Shown here: positions 1 through 10,866 of the stretch, piece by piece
Numbering within the stretch: the first letter of the stretch is position 1
How the letters are laid out: every line of letters begins with the position of its first letter
NCBI GenBank assembly: GCA_001600615.1
Contig: BCKK01000002.1
Coordinates: forward strand, 2,510,809-2,574,808
Origin: Dioszegia crocea
Taxonomy: Eukaryota > Basidiomycota > Tremellomycetes > Tremellales > Bulleribasidiaceae
Length of the DNA stretch: 64,000 bases
Reading direction: 5' to 3'
Made by a program: the position numbers and the translations under genes
The notes under the pieces: model-generated
The model's input: only the letters and a program-made list of their open reading frames with translations
The model's database searches: none
Told to the model about the DNA's origin: nothing

Positions 1-1
1 G

Positions 2-568
2 GGATTCAAAACCAAAGCAGGGGCGCAGAGGGGTTTGCGTGCACTGGAGGGATTCGAGGTGGATGGCAAGGGTCTCGAAGCCAAGTTGGCACAGCGGGGT
101 ACGGAAGAGGAGAAGGTGGAGAAGAAGGGTGGAGCCGACTTGTCTGGCAAGACAAAAAGCACAAAGTTGCTCGTCAAGAACGTACCGTTCGAGGCATCCC
201 GCTCGGAATTGCGAGAGCTATTCTCAGCTTATGGCTCGCTCAAGTCCTTACGCCTCCCTCGGAAATCAGTCCTTACCACCACCGGCAACAAGTCAACTCG
301 AGGATTCGCATTCCTCGAGTTTACAACTCATGGCGAGGCGGAACGGGCGATGGAGGCGCTCAAACATACCCATTTGCTCGGCAGACATCTTGTCATTGAG
401 TGGGCCAAGGAGGGCGATGGGGTGGATGTAGACCAGCTGAGACAGAAGGTCAGGGGAGAGGTTAAGGGGATGGAAGAGTGGGAGAAGAGAGCAAAGAGCA
501 AGCGCAAGTTTGACGGAACGGGTGCTGGGGATGAGGATATGGATGGGATGGAGGCGTTGGGTGAATAG
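2..568 (+). CDS. mrd1: Mrd1/RBM19-like rRNA-processing factor, C-terminal part (5' end outside window)
   Basis: This open frame runs in from the left edge without an intron and ends at TGA's equivalent stop TAG at 566-568. The first visible residues (GFKTKAGAQRG...GFEVDGKGLEAKL) are the end of one RRM. A complete RRM follows at about residues 55-135 of the visible part, with the RNP2-like strand TKLLVKNVPF and the RNP1-like strand RGFAFLEF. The tail is a charged helix (VKGMEEWEKRAKSKRKF) and an acidic end. Mrd1 is a nucleolar protein with five or six RRMs that binds pre-rRNA and helps cleavage for the small ribosomal subunit. The arrangement of last RRM plus short basic tail fits its C-terminus. 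Another multi-RRM protein is possible, because only about 190 residues are visible. Confidence 0.8.
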   Translation, partial: GFKTKAGAQRGLRALEGFEVDGKGLEAKLAQRGTEEEKVEKKGGADLSGKTKSTKLLVKNVPFEASRSELRELFSAYGSLKSLRLPRKSVLTTTGNKSTRGFAFLEFTTHGEAERAMEALKHTHLLGRHLVIEWAKEGDGVDVDQLRQKVRGEVKGMEEWEKRAKSKRKFDGTGAGDEDMDGMEALGE

Positions 569-786
569 GGTTTGTATCTTGTGTATGGCTGAGGCCTGGG
601 CTAGATCTTAGGATCCTGACAGCTACTTGAGTGCTGAAGATATTCACTATGGTCTGCACGGATTTTCGAACCGTGAGTGTACACTGATTAGAAGCTTGAG
701 CTTTGACCCCCGTCGACGTGAATTATTACATTGATATATCGGCGTCTTTCCTTCGTCAATACTTCGACTTTCAAATACCAGCAACA

Positions 787-2708
787 ATGAATTCGGTCCA
801 TCGCTTCACTCCCGGCGACAATGCGGAGCCGGCTATACCCTCCCAAGCCGCCATTGCGTATGGCATCGCGGAAATCAGACAACACATACTCCACCTTCTT
901 TCCCAGGGTGATTTGGCCTCTTTCATGAGGGTCGAGAAGGGGTGCCTCAAAGACGTTGCTAGGGAGCTCTACGCGAAGGTGCGATACGTCAGGGTACAGA
1001 CGCCGATGAGTACAGATCCTGTGAGTGTCTGCATGCCACCAATCCGTGCTTTGATGGAAACTCAGCTTATGACCAGATTCGACAACGCATTTATGCCAAT
1101 AGCATTCGCGAGATCGACGCTCGATCCATACGGTACACTCCCGCGATGGCCCATGATGAGCGTTGGAGGGAGATTTTCAAGCTGAACGTCGACAACAATC
1201 TCTGGGGCTGCGAAGACAAGCTCGACCGATACGACCCTCGGGTCTTCAACATCGTCGTTCCAGCTCTTCGGGAGGCGTATCCTCTTCTAACGAGAGTTCG
1301 TTTTGGCAGCCTCAGCAATGAATCCCGAGCGTCGTGTGATGCTCATTTCGAATCGACGCTGAGCGGTACGGGCAGAGACAGGGGGAACGTCGACATCTGC
1401 CTCCGGCGCTCGGTTGCAATCGACGGGAAACCGGACGAGAAACATCATCGAGCACTACAGCGACCTATCGGGCCCATCGGGAATTACAACGTCCGATATC
1501 GATACAACGTCAAAGTCCGTCGGATTGGCGCCACACCCTTACCCCACACCGATAATAGGGGCGAATGGACTGCAGCTCTAGCAGCATGGTCTTGCCTAGG
1601 CAGTCTACATCGAAAGTTTACCTGTCAGAACATCGACCTACCACTCGACTGTATCACAGCTCTTTACCGACAGCAAGACCTCGCCGGCTTTAGGGACCGA
1701 CTCGAAGTCATTACCATCTCCCTCTTCACTTCCTGCGATATCGTTCAATTCGAAGCATTCGCTAGAATTGCTTCAACCTCACTTACCTTGCTCTCCCTTG
1801 GCCACAGTCATGCATTCGGTCCTCGCGTGGGCAAAGTCCTGAGATCACACGCATCGCTATCAGAGCTATCGGAATTCCTCGCGGTGATCAAGGTCAGCCT
1901 TCCGAATCTACGATCCCTTAGCATGTGCATCGAGGGCCTCGAAGAAGCTGAATTCGATTGCGAGACCTTGCTGTCCGACAAGAGCCTGAATGGTGGCGGA
2001 AACATAGAGACATTGTCTATCAGCATTTCACACCCTATTCGGCGGCGTTGGCGTCCGTTATTCAACGTCATTCGGGTCCTGGCTCAGGTCTGCACTATGG
2101 ACGCACAGATAGCGGTCCAAGGCGTCGACCAATCTGTTGACACTCTACGCGACAATAGGAAAGATCAAACTGCATACTTGCAGTATCTATTACGGTAAGT
2201 ATACGTGCACGCATACGAGCTACGTACGTGCAGACCTGACCATAACAGACAGCCTCCCCATTGCCAACATCACCTTGCTACTGTAAACTTCCTTTCGCTC
2301 GGCATCACGAGTCTTCGAGAAGTACTCCATCTCAGTTACGACCTCGATGGCCGGCCATGGAAATCGGACTGCAAGCTGCCCTGGACACACGACAAAGCCA
2401 CGACCGAGTACTGGGCTGAAGATCTGGCTTGCCGCCTAGGCGAAGAAGCCGACGAAGTAAGCAGTGCCATGAGCCGACATCACAAAGCGGTGCAGCGTCT
2501 CAACGAGACAGCTGCCTCAGCGCCGGTTTGGGAAAGGATGGCGTTGGCGCAGCAGGTCCTGGACAAGATGATGCCTCTCAAACGGGCTGCGGATCGATTC
2601 AGCAAATTCCTGGATGTAGAGGAGTTCCGGGGGTATATGGCACTGCTTAAGGATGAGGCGGCTCGGGGCTTGGTCGATCACCCCTCGACGATGATGGGCG
2701 ATATCTGA
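787..2708 (+). CDS. F-box-like protein, tandem copy A
   Basis: The exon model is 787-1020, 1077-2194 and 2249-2708, giving 603 residues. Introns are 56 and 54 nt with GTGAGT and GTAAGT donors. The start is the first ATG after an in-frame stop-free leader and matches the start position of the neighbouring copy. Residues about 30-75 (IAEIRQHILHLL, then DLASFMRVEKG) have the F-box pattern of a short helix, a DL pair and a V/C-rich helix. A long alpha/beta region that I cannot assign to a family follows. F-box proteins bring substrates to SCF ubiquitin ligases, but no substrate domain such as WD40 or Kelch is visible. The downstream gene at 2990-4898 is a paralogue with the same intron positions and phases. 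The motif YLQYLLR spans the second intron in both. Confidence 0.6.
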
Positions 2709-2989
2709 AGGATGGGAGGTCAAGGAGGAGAGATTGCGCAAGAGTCGAAGCTATCCGTTCTCATGTGATACCGTGTGATCTTAGATCAACTGCACGCCGA
2801 TGTCAACACCCGTGAACCCATAATCCTAATAGACAGCTCTCGAATCTAATTACAATGCCTACCGGCTGTTCCGACAACTCATTCCTCAAACCCACGTGGA
2901 CATTTTCAATCTGCCGACGCGTCGCGTTCTGTCCGAGAGCTTCAATCTCTCTTCTTCCCCTTTACATCACCGATATCACGACGACAAAC

Positions 2990-4898
2990 ATGCCTCCCAG
3001 AAGATCAGCGAGGCACTCCGCTGCTGCTGTAGTCGCAACACCTCTCCCTCCCCCTCCTGTTGTCACTCCTGCTGAGCCTGCCGCTCCCCGCAGCGCCCCC
3101 CGTATCGCCTTCAATATCGTCGAAATCAGGCGAGAGATTCTCCTCTGCCTCTCCCGTCCGGACTTGGCCCGCTTTATGAGGGTGCGGAAGGAAAGTCAGA
3201 GGGATGTGGTCAGGGAGTTATATCGTGAAATGACATTTGTGCGAGCGGAAGCGATCAAGAAGGCAGACCCCGTGAGTAGAGCCTCCTGTGCTCCAAATTA
3301 AGCTATACTCGGCCAACTTGAGGAGCAGAACCGATGGCTGACTATCAGACTCGCAGGCAGCTGTATACAGAAGCAGTCGCTGAGATCGATGCCACGACGA
3401 TGAAAATATCCCCTTCCATGCGTAAAATGCCGGGATGGGACTCCAAGCTCCTGCCCGATAAAATCACATCTTACGACCCCACTTCTTTCAACTTCGTCGT
3501 TCCCTACATGCGAGAGCGCTATCCCGGACTGCGCAAAATCCAATTCGGCCGAAAACCCCGGAACGAACCGGCTAATCCCAAGCCATGGTGGGAGGTCTCC
3601 TTCGACACTGCTCTCGAACCAGAAAGTCAGTCCAGTCCCACAGCGTATGACGGATTGGGATATCAGGGCGATTTAAAAGGGCATGTTGCCCTTTACTGGC
3701 CGGAGTGGTGCTTCTTGATCGACGAACCACCAGAGGTACCACTCTGCGAGCCCGCGGATCCTCCCAGAGGAAGATATAGTATGCAGCATCGATTCAATAC
3801 GTCTCTATTCTACAGAATCGACAAACCCACCCCCGAGATGGTTGCAAAATGGCGCTCCACTCTCAGGGAGGATTTCGCAGATATCTACCAAGAGATCCAA
3901 ATCTCCGGCCTGCCCTTCTCACTCGATGACATCGCCCACGTCTACAACAGCCAGGCGGCCGCAGGTCATACCGAGCGGCTGCAGAAAGTCCACGGCTCGT
4001 CGATCCTCCCATTCACCATCGACGATTTCTCCTCCTTCGCCACCGTAGCGTCATCCCTCACATCCCTTGACCTTAGCGGCATGATAGACAATGGCGAACA
4101 CCAGCCAGCCATTTACTTCCGCGACCTGACGAAGCTCGTATCGGTCGTCCGCACCAGCCTCCCTAACCTCTGGAGCTTCACTATGGACATAGAGGAGGCA
4201 GCGGGTGCGGAGGAGGTCTGCAGAGAGCAGTTGACAGCTGAGAGCATCCGTGCGGGAGGGACGATCACGGAATTTCGGTTCCAGGCGGGCGCATGGAATG
4301 AAGGGAAGGCCGATCCCCCGTTGTTCAACGCAATTAGGGTGTTGTCGGCGATATGTGCACCGGATGCTTGCATCACTGTAGCTCGGGAGGAGGAGGAGGA
4401 TCCGTGGAGCAGTGACCAGACAGCTTACTTGCAGTACCTCTTAAGGTAAGTCATCTTCCTCTCTCTGCCCAGTACAAGCGCTTCTCATGCTGACCATCCA
4501 GGCAACCCGCAAATTGTCAAACCCACCTCTCCACTTTCGACTTCTCCACACTCGGCATTACTCAGCTGCGTCAAGTACTCAGTCTCGACTACGATGCAGA
4601 CGGGCAACCGAAGCGAGGAGAAAACAAACCCGAGGAAGCGGACATCACGGCAAGATGGGCCGAAGACTTCGAAGGTACGGTGATGGATATGGACGAAATG
4701 GCGGATGAAGCACGGGATTGTGCGGAGGCATTCGAGGCGCTAAATGAGATCTCGGGGTATGCGAGTGTGAGGGAGCCGAGAATCAAGGCTAAGGCGTTGT
4801 TGAAATTGATGTTGCCGCTGAAGGCTCAAGTCGAGAGGCTGAATGCGAGTCTGGATGTGGTTGCGGTGCGGGCATATATCGAATCCTTGAAGGATTAG
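2990..4898 (+). CDS. F-box-like protein, tandem copy B
   Basis: The exon model is 2990-3271, 3349-4445 and 4502-4898, giving 591 residues. It is a head-to-tail paralogue of the gene at 787-2708. Shared blocks are IVEIRREILLCLSRPDLARFMRV at the N-terminus (F-box-like), EIDATTMKISPSM/EIDARSIRYTPAM after intron 1, FNFVVPYMRERYP/FNIVVPALREAYP, and the C-terminal half after YLQYLLR. Intron 1 is phase 0 after an Asp-Pro codon pair in both genes, and intron 2 is phase 2. Copy B has an extra Ala/Pro-rich N-terminal stretch (residues 8-35). The two proteins have diverged widely, so the duplication is not recent. Function beyond a possible SCF adaptor role is unknown. Confidence 0.6.
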
Positions 4899-5368
4899 TC
4901 CCTTCTCGTAGCTCTTCGAAGATGTGAATCTATGGATTGGGAGGAATGGATGATCTGGGCAGCGTAGCAGAGTTCATCGGATTGAAAGCTGCGAGCAACG
5001 GCCTTGGTTTATGCTCATACCAAACCGCACGCACAGCGTCGGGTTGGGCGGACAGCTGCGGATTGGTGTGCGGATTGGTGTGCGGATTGGTGTGCGGATT
5101 GGTGTGCGGATTGGTACGAGCTTAGCCTTGGTTGAAGACTGAAGAAAGCTGCGGCGGTGAAGACATCATTTGCATTACCTTTTTTCTAGATAGACATTCC
5201 ACCTGCCGCTCGCATACGCCAACTGAAACAACGGAGAATAGGAAAGTGATTAGGGATGAGCTATATACGTAGAGGAACAACGACCCGGGAGAGAAAGAGG
5301 AAGAAGGGTATCCAATCAAAACCTAGAAGACACCAGCACGCTTGGACAACAACACAGTCTACGCGAAT
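4899..5368. other. Convergent intergenic region with minisatellite
   Basis: This is the 3' region between F-box-like copy B (+) and the Crp1-like gene (-). No gene is visible. It contains the 12-bp tandem repeat listed separately. Confidence 0.6.
5057..5116 (+). repeat. 12-bp minisatellite, five units
   Basis: Five head-to-tail copies of TGCGGATTGGTG start at 5057, 5069, 5081, 5093 and 5105. The first four are exact and the fifth ends in A instead of G. It lies downstream of the F-box-like copy B stop codon, in the 3' region between two convergent genes. Confidence 0.95.
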
Positions 5369-7426
5369 TTACTTCTTCTCCTTGTCTTTTGGCGAGAATG
5401 CAGTCTTCAACTGTGGTCATTAGCATAATCCCGCCGGCCAGGCGGAGAAACTTACCTTGTGGAAGAAGCTAGACTTTCTCTTCCTGACATCTGATCCGCT
5501 GGTGGACTCCTTGCCATGGGCCGACTTGACTGGTGTGGAAGCGGGAGTGGTTTGGATAGATGAAGGGGTACCGTTCTGGGCTGCGGTGGCGGATGCTTTG
5601 GCAGGAGTGGAGGGAGCCACGGCGGCGGGGACAGCAGCGACAGGAGTGACGGCTACAGGTTTGGTGGGGGTGGAAGCGGCGACAGCTGGGCTAGGGGTTG
5701 TAGCGGCGAAAGCAGTTGCAGCGGCGGGGGTGGCAATGGGTCCGCCAGTCGAAGCCGGAGTAGCAGCCTTGGGCTGGGGAGCCTGACCGATGCTGGTAGC
5801 GGGAGCAGTGTTGATACCCGAAGTGTCCTTCTTGGGTGGGGCAGGGACATGGGGGTTGGTCTCGGCCCTGTCGGGGCTGGCAATAGCACCACCGGCAGGG
5901 ATGGACGCGCTAGCGGCGGGGCTGGAGCCGTGGACCTGGGAAAGGGTGGAGCCAGTCTTGCCCGGGTTGGTCTGAGCCTCGACCTTAGCTTCCTTGGCTG
6001 AGATGGAGGGGTCTGTGCCAATGGGCTTGGCCGTTGAGCTTTCTGCGCCGCCCTCGAGCGATCGGTCCTTCTTGGGGTCCTTCTCCGAGATGGCTGTGAT
6101 GACGGGCATTGGCACAGTCTGGTGGTTTTTGGAGGTCTCGTTCTGGGCTGGGAGGTCGTTGGCGTGTTGCTCGTCTGAAGTTAGCTCCAGTCTCTAGTCG
6201 TACTCACGCTTTGGCACAGAGGCGCTGCCAACTTTCAGATCCTCAACCTTTCGGCTGAGATCGTCGACAGCGGCAGATGGGGGTTTGGTGCCGACAGGGG
6301 AGACGGTGTCGGTCTCGGCATCCCGCTTCTCGATCCGGTTCAGGTCGAGTCCGGCAGCTTTAGCCTCGGCAATGGTCAGCTAGATGTCAGCTAAATTCAA
6401 TTGTAAAGCGGTAGACCAACAGGTTGTCCGTGGGTCAAATCCACACCGGTGGCCTTCTCCACTGCGACAGCGGCCGCACCGACGTACGCGCCAATGCCGG
6501 CAAGAGCAGTCGCGCCAAGGGCAGTCGCCTTCTCAAGGATGCCCTCTTCCTGAGGCTCAATGGGCGCCTCACCGACATTGGCCTTAGCGGCAGTCTTCTC
6601 AATTTGCTCAGCGGAAGAGATTGTCTTTTCGATCGTAGCAGGACCGGCAGGGGTAGGGAGCTGAGCGGTAGGTGCAGCTGAGACGGAAGTGGACGACGGA
6701 GGGATGGAGGCGGCGTGGGCTCCGGAGATCGGCGCACCCAAGGCGTAGCCCTGTAGCTGGGACGATCCAGTAGAAGCAGCAGATGGTGCTGAGGCAGCGA
6801 CGAGGTTGGAAGGCTCAGCCTTGGCGATGGCAGGCACGGGGGCGGGTTCGGGAGCTCGCTCGGTAGTTGAGGGTTCGGAATGGCTCTTTGAGCTGACGGC
6901 GGCTGCTCCAGCTGCGGCTCCGACGGCAGCGGGTGCGGCAACAGCAGCAGCTACAGGCGCTGCCTGGTGCTCTTTGTGCTCCTCAGCAGGCTGAGGGGGC
7001 GCAGTGTAGACATTGTTCATGTTTCCAGCAGCATCTGATCATCAGCATCGTCTAGCAGGCAAACCATCATCCGACTTACCCCACTCCTTGGCTTCGTCCT
7101 CCCTAACTTTCCACTCTGATTGTCAGCTCAACCTTGACTCCTGGGACATCTGGCTCACCTCCATCAACGACGTATTTGAACGCCTGCTTCTCACCCCAAG
7201 GAAGGGGGATCTGCGCAGTGAAGGTGCCATCCTGCTGCTTGTGAAGGGGAGATGCGGTAGCGGACCAGTTGTTGAAGCCTCCAGAGATGTGGACCTGTTT
7301 GCGGAAAGATTTTGTAAAAGCAAGACAAAGAGAAGAAACGCGTCAGCTTGTGTATGACAATGTGCATGAGATACTCACGCTGTTGGGTCCGGCGCCCCAG
7401 TTGAAAGTAGCGTGGTGCTGGCTCAT
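5369..7426 (-). CDS. Crp1/Mdg1-type protein with AMPK glycogen-binding (CBM48) domain
   Basis: Seven exons: 7379-7426, 7159-7294, 7080-7115, 6421-7034, 6208-6379, 5456-6174 and 5369-5410, giving 588 residues. Residues 1-85 form an AMPK-beta-type carbohydrate-binding domain (TFNWGAGPNSVHISGGFNNW, then PLPWGEKQAFKYVVDGEW and the typical GNMNNVY end). The rest is mostly Ala/Pro/Ser/Thr-rich and probably disordered. It has two conserved islands: THGQPLTIAEAKAAGLD, which spans the fourth intron, and the C-terminal SSFFHKLKTAFSPKDKEKK. The CBM plus the FFHK-K-FS tail matches fungal Crp1/Mdg1 proteins, linked in yeast to cruciform-DNA binding and pheromone signalling. The molecular role here is inferred. 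The fourth intron uses a GTTGGT donor; splicing there is needed to avoid a stop. Confidence 0.75.
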
Positions 7427-7878
7427 TGTTGATTGATGTGTTTCGAGTAAGAAATGTGGATCAGAGCGGAATGTCTCGGAACAAAAAATTGGCTGGAAAG
7501 TCGAGATAAGATGTGACTTTTGGTGAGTGTTTCAGAGAAGGCCTGATCAGGAGACGATCTCTAGTGTGTCTATATGGGTAGATGAATGAGCATTGAGCAA
7601 GTTTTGGGGATAATATTAATGCATCAGGCGGAACAGAGGAAAACAGTCTGTTTGATTCCGCTAATTAGGCGTCGAGCTTCGAGCCGATGACGTACAGCAA
7701 TCGGCAGGCACAGAGCCAGAGCAGAAAGGTATGCATTGGGCAAGTTCAGAGGGGACAGGATCCAAGAGCAGCATGTGGAGAGTATGTGGAGGCGACTGAG
7801 AAGCGCTCTTGGACTTGCCAGTGCCCGTGAGGATTGCATACGATATTTGAGACTGGACTACACAGACTGGAGTCGTGA
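7427..7878. other. Intergenic region, promoter side of the Crp1-like gene
   Basis: This lies between the start of the Crp1-like gene (-) and the 3' end of the ZIP gene (-). It is A/T-richer than its flanks. I see no RNA gene, repeat or convincing short ORF. Confidence 0.5.
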
Positions 7879-9348
7879 CTATTCGTTCCATGCTATGACG
7901 GCCTGTTCGTCAGCCGGGCCCCGGGGCAACCTCAAGCCAGACTCACCATGCAGAAGACACCGAAAGCCATTGCGGCGTACTGCGACTTAGCATCTACAAA
8001 TGCGCTTGGAAGGCCAGACTCACCTCCTTCAGAGCCTGCTTCCCGCTTCTCGACTCGGCGAGTAGTTCTGGGATCACGCTGACACTCGCAATGTACAAGA
8101 ACCCTAGTCATCAGTCCTGGAATATCCTTTACTCACCTCCAGCAGTCAAAGGGATGACGAGCTCGCCGCCGTTAACGCTCGTCCCAAAAAAACCCTGCCC
8201 AACCTTCAAGACTTGGTCCGCCTTCCCCGTCCCGCTGGTCTCGGCAATCCAAATCCCGAGGAATGTCCCCACAAATGCTCCAACAGCGGTGAAGAATTGA
8301 CTGCCCATCGCCTGTCGTTTCGTAAAGCCCGACTTTATCAGGATCGAATAGTCGGCAATCTGAATCAGCTCAGCGTGACTCAAAATTCACCTCGTGTGGG
8401 ATCTCATGGCAGAAGGTAGCAATGGTGGTGACGGCACCAAGAGCCGGACTGGAGTAGAACGAGGCTGCCATGGCTAGACCGTCCGTGATGTTGTGGGTGA
8501 AGTCACCGAAAAGGTTGAGATAGGCGGATAGGCGTAATGAAGGGTTGGGTGCTGGCTCGGCCGGTGCCGTAGGATTGATGGCTGTCACGTCGGAAGGAGA
8601 TTTGCGAGATCTCAGTTCGCCCTCTGAAGCCTTGATGGCGGATGAAGTAGCGGTGGACTTTTCGGAAGGGTGCGAATGCGAGTGGCCATGCCCGTGACTA
8701 TCCTCATTTCCGGCTGCGGCGTTCAAGACTCGCATAGTCTTATCGAGGACGAAGAAGGCGGCGAATCCGAGGAAGATAGACCCTCTAAGATCAGCTATAT
8801 CCTGGACAGACTCACCCTATGACAATGTTCCTCTTGGGTTCGATAGAGATGGAATGATGTCCCCCTTCGCACCCTTCACCAAAGAACGCATGTGGGACGA
8901 GATGCAAAAACACATCACCGAGGAGACCTCCGGTGGCAAATGCGATCATCGTGTTGAGAGATGATGGCTCGAGGGTCGCTGGAACGGCTAGTAGGATGAA
9001 GTTGGGAATGCTGCAGTTGTTAGATGACTCGCGTGACACTGCGAAGTCACTCACGAGGAGATGTAGAATGTAGCGAGTACTACTCAGTCAGTGAAGATCA
9101 ATGAGGATTACACATAGACGTACTAGAGTTCCATGCTGGGCTTTCAAAGGGGAACAGCACTGCAAAGACCTGCTTCATTGACGAGCCATGATCACCCAAA
9201 TGAGCCTTTTCATCCAGCACTGGATCGCCTTGTTGCTGAGAGATCAGCCACGTCAGTAGCCTCAACTCACGTGCGAGAGCGCTGCTACTGTAGCAGCACC
9301 CAGGACTGCTGCTAGCACTAGCAAGTGTATTGAGCGTGTCTGTATCAT
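7879..9348 (-). CDS. ZIP-family zinc transporter, KE4/SLC39A7 type
   Basis: Nine exons: 9271-9348, 9124-9235, 9055-9079, 8816-9010, 8391-8784, 8137-8359, 8024-8103, 7947-7979 and 7902-7879, giving 387 residues. A hydrophobic N-terminus (residues 5-25) looks like a signal peptide. Transmembrane segments carry FILLAVPATLE and TGGLLGDVFLHLVPH. The loop HGHGHSHSHPSEK is the usual His-rich zinc-binding loop. The signature helices contain GDFTHNITDGLAMAASF and CHEIPHEIADYSILIKSG, with the HNxxD and HExPHE metal ligands. This pattern is typical of the LIV-1/KE4 subgroup, which exports zinc from the ER/Golgi to the cytosol (Yke4 in yeast). The last exon is read as AVIAWNE after an intron ending at 7903. 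Exons of 25, 33 and 24 nt are short but keep the frame. Confidence 0.88.
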
Positions 9349-9668
9349 TCCGTTCAAGGTATGTAGGGCACCGTCGAGGACGTTGGACAGCAGACGTGAA
9401 ACGTCGCGTCTCCGCGTGCCTATTTGACAAATCTGAAACGTCCGACCCGCGCCTAACCTAGTTACGTTACCGCTTCCGCCGGAACTGAGGCGAATGACAT
9501 CACGATGACGGATTCGGACTTGCGGTTCAAGACGAAAATCCATCAATCAAGCGATCATCATAAAGCCCGCCCATCACAACACAACCGACCATCACACAAT
9601 CAATCATCTCCCTCACTCAAGCAAGCATAGATCAGCCACCAACTCTACCATCGCTCATCCTCATTACA
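9349..9668. promoter_or_regulatory. Divergent promoter region, ZIP transporter / small mitochondrial protein
   Basis: This 320-bp region separates two divergent genes and must hold both promoters. The stretch just before 9669 is C/A-rich (ATCACACAATCAATCATC), typical of a yeast-type leader. An in-frame upstream extension of the ZIP gene exists but lacks signal-peptide character, so I did not use it. No clear TATA box is seen. Confidence 0.4.
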
Positions 9669-10228
9669 ATGTTCGGATCCGTTTCACGCACAATTCTCCA
9701 GCTCGCCCGCACTCCCCTCATCCCCGTCCCCTCAGGCCCCGCCGCTATGGAGCTTTCCAACATGTCCGGACCATCACGCCGACCACGCGCTGCCAGCCGC
9801 ACATTATCCAACATGAGCGTGCGGAGCGGGTATAATGCCTACGCAGTAGAAGGACGGAGAGGATATGCCAGTGACAAAGGAAGGCAGGAACTGTATTCTG
9901 ATGAGACTGGAAGTCTGGGTGCTGGCGTAAGTCATCCGATCTTTGAAGCAAAGACCCCATCTAATTGCGCAGATTGACGATGTCGCTCACACCGACGCTG
10001 CATTCAACAAAGAGACCAACCCTGAGGCCGCCGCTAAGCAGGTCGAGAAGGAGGTGAGTCAAATTCAAATCTCAGACGTAATGAGGTGTAGTTGCTGATT
10101 TTCAGTCTGGAAAAGACTTCACCAACAAATCCTCCTCCAACTCTGATTACTCGAAGACATCCGGGAAGCAGGGAGAGGAGGGTGGCGAGAATGCTCTGAA
10201 CACCTCGAAGTTTGCGTCGAAGAGGTGA
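9669..10228 (+). CDS. Small predicted mitochondrial protein of unknown function
   Basis: Three exons: 9669-9926, 9973-10053 and 10106-10228, giving 153 residues. The N-terminus (MFGSVSRTILQLARTPL) is an amphipathic Arg/Ser/Leu-rich helix without acidic residues. The following 50 residues stay basic and end in RRGYASD, which fits a mitochondrial presequence with a cleavage site near residue 65. The mature part is small, polar and probably disordered (IDDVAHTDAAFNKETNPE, then KDFTNKSSS). It has an SKxxGKQGEE-like stretch. I do not recognise a named family. The conserved-looking DVAHTDAAF segment resembles short hypothetical proteins of other fungi, but that is an impression, not a search result. 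Confidence 0.65.
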
Positions 10229-10866
10229 TTGGGCTGTGGGGAAATTATCTAGTCAGCCGCTCTAGAGCACTTGTAGCCATATTATAATTGACATCGTGTC
10301 TGTCAGAGCTTGAAATTCAGGTACTATTTAGCAATCCTGATGTGCCTACTTCCCACGATTTGACGACATTCCGGCATGCCTTCCGATGGAGCTCAGCCCA
10401 CTCCTGGAGGTTGGGCCTGATTCCAGCACAGGGCCAGTAGAGTTCAGTACACCCCTGTACACCCAAGAGAAGCACACTAAGGCTGAAGCTGTACATTGCA
10501 TAAGCATTAGGGCTGCCATCGATTACGATGCCGCAGGTGCCGCAACCTTGCCGCAACGTGCAGATGTCAGATCTGACGTTACTGCTCGGAGCCGGCCATC
10601 CCGGATGCAGCGCCGAAGCGGCATAATGGGTGTACATCCGAACTAGGGCTTTGTGGATGACCCAAACGGGTAGCGAATGGTTAGTCGTTAGCCTCTTCGC
10701 CGACATTAGCCCAGGGAGGAATGATGTAGAAGCTGTGCTCTGCTCCACAGTGTCCCTCATGGTCTCGGTGGTGTCCCAGAACGCGTATCCGCCTTCCGCC
10801 TTGGTCGGTATATAGGGAGAGAAGGGGGATAGCCATCAGTCACACCCTACGTTTATACCAGCCAAC
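10229..10866. other. Intergenic region with TATA box
   Basis: No convincing gene. A 147-codon open frame on the minus strand (10317-10760) lacks introns, domains or typical composition and is treated as chance. A TATA element (TATATAG, 10809-10815) lies about 52 bp before the ATG of the next gene. Confidence 0.5.

Noticed and set aside
5653..7020. Alternative long frames opposite or overlapping the Crp1-like gene
   Set aside because: They lie in Ala/Pro/Ser-rich low-complexity sequence that leaves all frames open. Only one frame joins the CBM domain to the FFHK tail.
10317..10760. 147-codon open frame on the minus strand between two plus-strand genes
   Set aside because: No introns, domains, signal peptide or family resemblance, and it overlaps the probable promoter of the secreted QxW protein. 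Likely chance.
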